DNA from: Mesodorylaimus sp. YZB2_4
Lineage: Eukaryota > Nematoda > Enoplea > Dorylaimida > Dorylaimidae
Reading direction: 5' to 3'
Length of the DNA stretch: 64,000 nt
NCBI GenBank assembly: GCA_030248295.1
Contig: JASANH010000183.1
Coordinates: 744,001 to 808,000 of the forward strand
A program made the position numbers and the translations under genes. The first letter of the stretch is position 1; the number at the start of each line of letters is the position of its first letter. Of the stretch, positions 60,402 through 64,000 are shown piece by piece. Under the pieces are notes generated by a model that had not been told where the DNA came from, made no database searches, and was given only the letters and a program-made list of their open reading frames with translations.

Positions 60402-60420
60402 CCCCCCCCCCCCCCCCCCC
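60402..60420. repeat. Poly-C homopolymer
   Basis: About 19 consecutive C. It is followed by GCAGCGCAACTGATCGAGGGAAG, a block that recurs near 60685, so a short direct repeat of about 45 bp flanks 60425-60720. Confidence 0.8.
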
Positions 60421-61652
60421 ATAAGTGCGGTTGTGATCAAGCGCCGTTTAAACCGCAGCGCAACTGATCGAGGGAAGATCTTGTTTTTCAGATTTGCAAA
60501 ATGTGTAGAAACCAGTCCATACAGACGTCTGCACGAATGATTTAAATACTGTGGCATCATTTCTTTGATTGAGGAACCAGGATACAGGTGGTCGGAATCT
60601 GTGATGTGCATTAGAACAAAGCCGATTTGTAAGTACCACCCGATGGTAAGCGGATGTCGCTGAAACAGCGTTTGATCACAACCGCAGCGCAACTGATCGA
60701 GTGAAGATCTTGTTTTCCGAACTTATAAAATATATATTGTTTTTTTTTCCTTCGCATTGTAAACTTTTCCGTATTGGTGTCTGACCCACTTACGCGGGCG
60801 CGGTCTGCTTTGGGTCACAGTAAAAATGAACCATGATCCAGGCATGGGCGCAATTTCAACGTATTCGTTCCATATGATACAGACCATATGTGCTCGACAA
60901 CGACATGATTTCGTCGATAGTTTACTTCAAGTGCACGGAACTTCGGCTGAAGAACAGTCTCCATATACAAGGTTTTCCTCTGTCATAAGGAACTTTCTTG
61001 GGAATATACTTATTGGAGTGCTGTCCCTTCATCCGGCGCTCGCAGTAAAGTACAGTGCCCGTTTTCGACGATGATGTGCCTGACCACGGAATTGCAAGCT
61101 CAAGAGTGCCGCAATCGTGTTTCAATAAACTATTAAGTACTAGCTCTTACAAGGAAATTCAATCATATGTACCCATGAGTTTCTGATGGGTTTGACTGAT
61201 AGCTGGAAAGGATAATACCTGAGCGATTTCCCGGAAATGCATCATTTTGTGAAATTGCGTAACATGATTAGTCTCATGAAAAACTATAAAATTGTTATGA
61301 TTAGCGAACATCGTGCGATAACCATCGACCCCTTGGATGGGACTTCCGTTCGACAGTGCCTTTCATGGTGAAATGGCCGTGTGAACCGTTGCGAGCAACA
61401 GTGCGCTCTCCCTCGTTTCGTCTCGTCTTTTTTCCATTTCTGGAAATGTCAACCCATCGGCGCCTGGCAATCGTGAAAGTTCGTGACCTTGGTACGCCTA
61501 ATTCCGAGGGCATCACATCGTTGGCGCCGTTGACGCGGTCCCCTTCTCCGCATCAACGCGTTCCAATGCGAGTAACCTTTATGCCCGTTTGATCAAATCT
61601 GGGCCAAGTTCGCGCTACTCGCTCGCCAAAAGTGTGAGTTGCAGCGCGTACA

Positions 61653-61870
61653 CTCAGTATTGTATAACATTGTACAATATCCAAGGCGCCCGCCCGCCGA
61701 CTCCGACCACCATCCAAACATAAACGCGTGCGGGAAGATTTAGACGGGCAATAATTTCCAAGGTTCGACCTTTTAAGGCGAATACCATCCACTCTTCTTC
61801 ATCGTCAACAAATTCTTCCTTGGCCAAAAGCGAGCACACATTTCTGCTTAGACTGTTGGTGTAAGATTGA
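61653..61870 (-). other. Candidate minus-strand coding segment
   Basis: After an acceptor-like CACCAACAG (reverse strand, near 61866) the frame gives SLLAKEEFVDDEEEWMVFAL and KGRTLEIIARLNLPARVYVW. It looks protein-like (acidic helix, hydrophobic strand), but no family is recognised and the frame ends by 61650. Confidence 0.25.
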
Positions 61871-62236
61871 GAAAAGTGGCCCCGACCTAAGTTGGCGTGC
61901 GTGTCCTCGACTGGATGCCGTTGCACAAATGACCGAGGTCTTTGGTGTCAATTGAATCGACGCTAGGATCTGGCTCCAACTATATTGCGCCTATCTCTTA
62001 CCAATCTCGGTCCAGTTTCTATTCATGCAATCCTAATAAGGCCGTGCGCCTGCCCATACCTGCCCAGCACCAGCCGTGATTTAGAACAACTCTAAAAAAA
62101 GAGACTAGTCAAATCTTGGAACATTTGATTTTTGTATTTTCTATTTTTATTCGATTTTAAGATTATTGATTTTTGCTAATCGACCTATCGATTAGTTTGA
62201 TTTGGAGGATTTTGAATATTACATTGTCAGGTGGAC

Positions 62237-64000
62237 ATGGCGAACGAGGCGCCACCCCTGCCTCCGCCTCTTGGATCTGGCTCCTTTGCAGCGGTAAGGC
62301 TACTTGATGCTGGTACTCACGCTGAAACTGGAAGCTTTGTGTTTTATTGTGTTTTTAATTATCAGAATAAGCAGTCACCAATAGTCAACTGCGGGAATCG
62401 TTGTGCCTCAAGTTTTCGCGGCCATCAGCCAGCGCTAGAACTGAGTACAGGTCCATGTGCTAAGTACTTTATTTACCATGCAGAGATCTTTTATCATTAG
62501 TTATGTAGAAGCGTGTCGTAGGTAATTATCCAAGGTAATATGTATAGATGTGTGGCGAATTTCACCTTTCCTGCAGTAAAAGAGTAACAACCTCGTTTTT
62601 ACCAGGGCAGGTCACTGTTTTGATTGTTATGAACCCCTGATTGTTCTTCTTCGCGTCAATACATGAGTGCTCTTTATTAGATTATATGTACCAATGAAAC
62701 TCCTCTGTGATCCTCGATCTTTTATACTCTCTCCCTCTCAAGCAGGTTCCCAACTCATTGGTTCACCACGGGCCAGCATTTTTCCTCGCCCGCTCCACTG
62801 AATCAGTGGCGTTAGACTTTCTGATTGAGGATTGTAGTCCTCCTTTGAGAATCGTCAGATCCTTTAAAGAGTAAAATTTTTTTACGAGCGGGACCTAAAC
62901 ATCAGTGTCAGAAATTTTAGTTTTTGTATCCTCCCAGTTTCCTTTTTGGATAAATTAATCGATTTCTCCTGACCTTTAGAACCAAATACTGTCATTAGTC
63001 ATTCTAAATAGTTTTAGTTTTAATTAATGATTTTAAACATTATATCCTTGCACTTTTCGGACGCCTACTGGACTGCAGTAATTCCAGGGCTCCCATTTTC
63101 GCTACATACCACAAACAGGAGTTGCTGATTTCGGACTAAGGAGCGTAGTAGTGTATGATTCAATAATATGACCTCGTTCCCCATCTTCAGGGCGACTTGG
63201 TATGGTTTGATCAAGGCGAATATCCCATCCCAGCGGAAGTCTTAGATTCGGACTCACAAGCAAAGACTGCCAGACTTCGACCCAGCATTTACGGGGTAAT
63301 CATCCTTTGACTCAAATACAGCAGCTTCTACAGTCTTTATAAAAGCACAAAAATTACTCTTTCAGGAAGAAAACGTGATTTTGGCTAATTTTACTCAGCT
63401 GCAACCCAGGACGTTCTCTGATCCTAACTTGGCCGCTGCAGATGACTTGGTGCACTTGACGTAAGTGATTTCCTGATTTATCTTATCAGAAGATAAGCAA
63501 AATCGTGCCATCACAATTTAGTGATTTGTCAGATGGAAATTTGCTATGGACGGTCAAGAATCGATTTGAGCAAGGAAAGATTTATGTAAGTCTTATTGAC
63601 ACGAATATTGGGACCATGTAAAATACGCGTAGTAGCAAGGAATATAATTCACTTCTCGTCACTACAGATCATCGACGTGACTAAACTACAAAACCTTTAT
63701 TTGAAACGTTAAGCTGGAAATATAGTTCGATGCGATGCGTCAAATAAGCTTGCGATGCGACGGTTCAGGCATCGTTTCACATTTTCATTGCACCCCAAAA
63801 TGTCGCATCGCACGCTTATTTGACGCATCGCATCGAACTATACTATGGGCTTTAATGTTTTTGGAGCACTCAGAACTATCTCTTATCGTTAGCTCAGGTA
63901 CATATGGTTCAGTTACTGCATTTTACGAAAAAAATGACCGGCGAGGGGCGTGAGCGATTAAAAACGCAACTTTAATTTCAAATAGACGTACATCGGCGGC
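62237..64000 (+). CDS. Unconventional myosin heavy chain, N-terminal exons (cut by window end)
   Basis: Actin-based motor, cytoplasmic. Exons 62237-62293, 63191-63295, 63366-63460, 63522-63585 and 63986 to beyond 64000, all in phase. The protein opens with a short Pro-rich leader (ANEAPPLPPPLGSGS). It is followed by an SH3-like entry strand (GDLVWFDQGEYPIPAEV), then ADDLVHLTDLSDGNLLWTVK and NRFEQGKIY joined to TYIGG, the start of the canonical IYTYIG..L.AVNP motor segment. The P-loop and all later motor, neck and tail domains lie outside the window, so the class cannot be fixed; the spacing of D-D-L..L..L is compatible with MyTH4-FERM or class III-like myosins. The start ATG follows an upstream CAG that might be a 5'UTR acceptor. 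The last intron holds a foldback element. Confidence 0.85.
63710..63854. mobile_element. Foldback MITE-like element, copy 2 (myosin intron)
   Basis: The arms TCGATGCGATGCGTCAAATA and TATTTGACGCATCGCATCGA are perfect inverts, with inner TTGCGATGCGAC opposite GTCGCATCGCA. Starts TTAAGC, ends GCTTTAA. Same structure as 54901-55050. Confidence 0.85.

Noticed and set aside
1-64000. Search for CRISPR arrays, operons, bacterial promoters or integrated viral genes
   Set aside because: Genes are intron-split and eukaryotic. Repeats are SINE or foldback types, without regular spacers, and no viral replication or capsid motif was recognised.

Overview
The window is nuclear DNA of an invertebrate animal. 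Genes are split by spliceosomal introns with GT..AG borders, spacers are long, and tRNA-like SINEs, foldback elements and a mariner relic are scattered throughout. The cohesin RAD21 protein, two DEG/ENaC-type channels and a CK1/TTBK-like kinase relic would suit an ecdysozoan, perhaps a nematode-like lineage. This placement is inference; no rRNA or mitochondrial marker is present to settle it.

Layout, left to right. (1) 163-5927 (+): an essentially complete nine-exon RAD21/SCC1 cohesin gene, about 626 aa. (2) 6560-13239 and 14865-27088 (+): two tandem paralogues of an inter-alpha-trypsin-inhibitor heavy-chain-like (ITIH-like) secreted protein. Each has a signal peptide, a VIT domain, a vWA domain with an intact metal-ion (MIDAS) motif, a short collagen-like or Gly-rich linker and a C-terminal domain I do not recognise. 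Exon number and phases match, while introns in the second copy are much longer. (3) 27.1-38.9 kb: a repeat-rich spacer with a ~110-bp tandem array, a decayed mariner (-), a three-exon RRM-like gene end (+), a broken CK1-like kinase (-), a duplicated 3' end of the second ITIH gene, and SINE copies. (4) 39.0-47.5 kb: three DEG/ENaC-related loci, two on + and one fragment on -, all apparently disrupted. (5) 51864-56139 (+): a five-exon four-jointed (FJX1-like) Golgi kinase gene. (6) 56.1-62.2 kb: a poorly interpretable region with candidate minus-strand exons and short repeats. (7) 62237 to the right edge (+): the first five exons of an unconventional myosin heavy chain, cut by the window.

The genes do not form a functional operon. 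RAD21 is chromosomal housekeeping, the ITIH-like proteins are extracellular, FJX1 acts in the Golgi on Fat/Dachsous cadherins, and the myosin is a cytoskeletal motor. The striking theme is local copying. There are two tandem ITIH genes, a vWA pseudo-exon bounded by an inverted repeat, a displaced 3' end of the second ITIH gene, a 76-bp exact copy of a channel TM2 exon, and a trio of decaying channels. Dispersed repeats sit inside nearly every long intron, and one SINE appears to lie next to, and perhaps supply, a splice acceptor.
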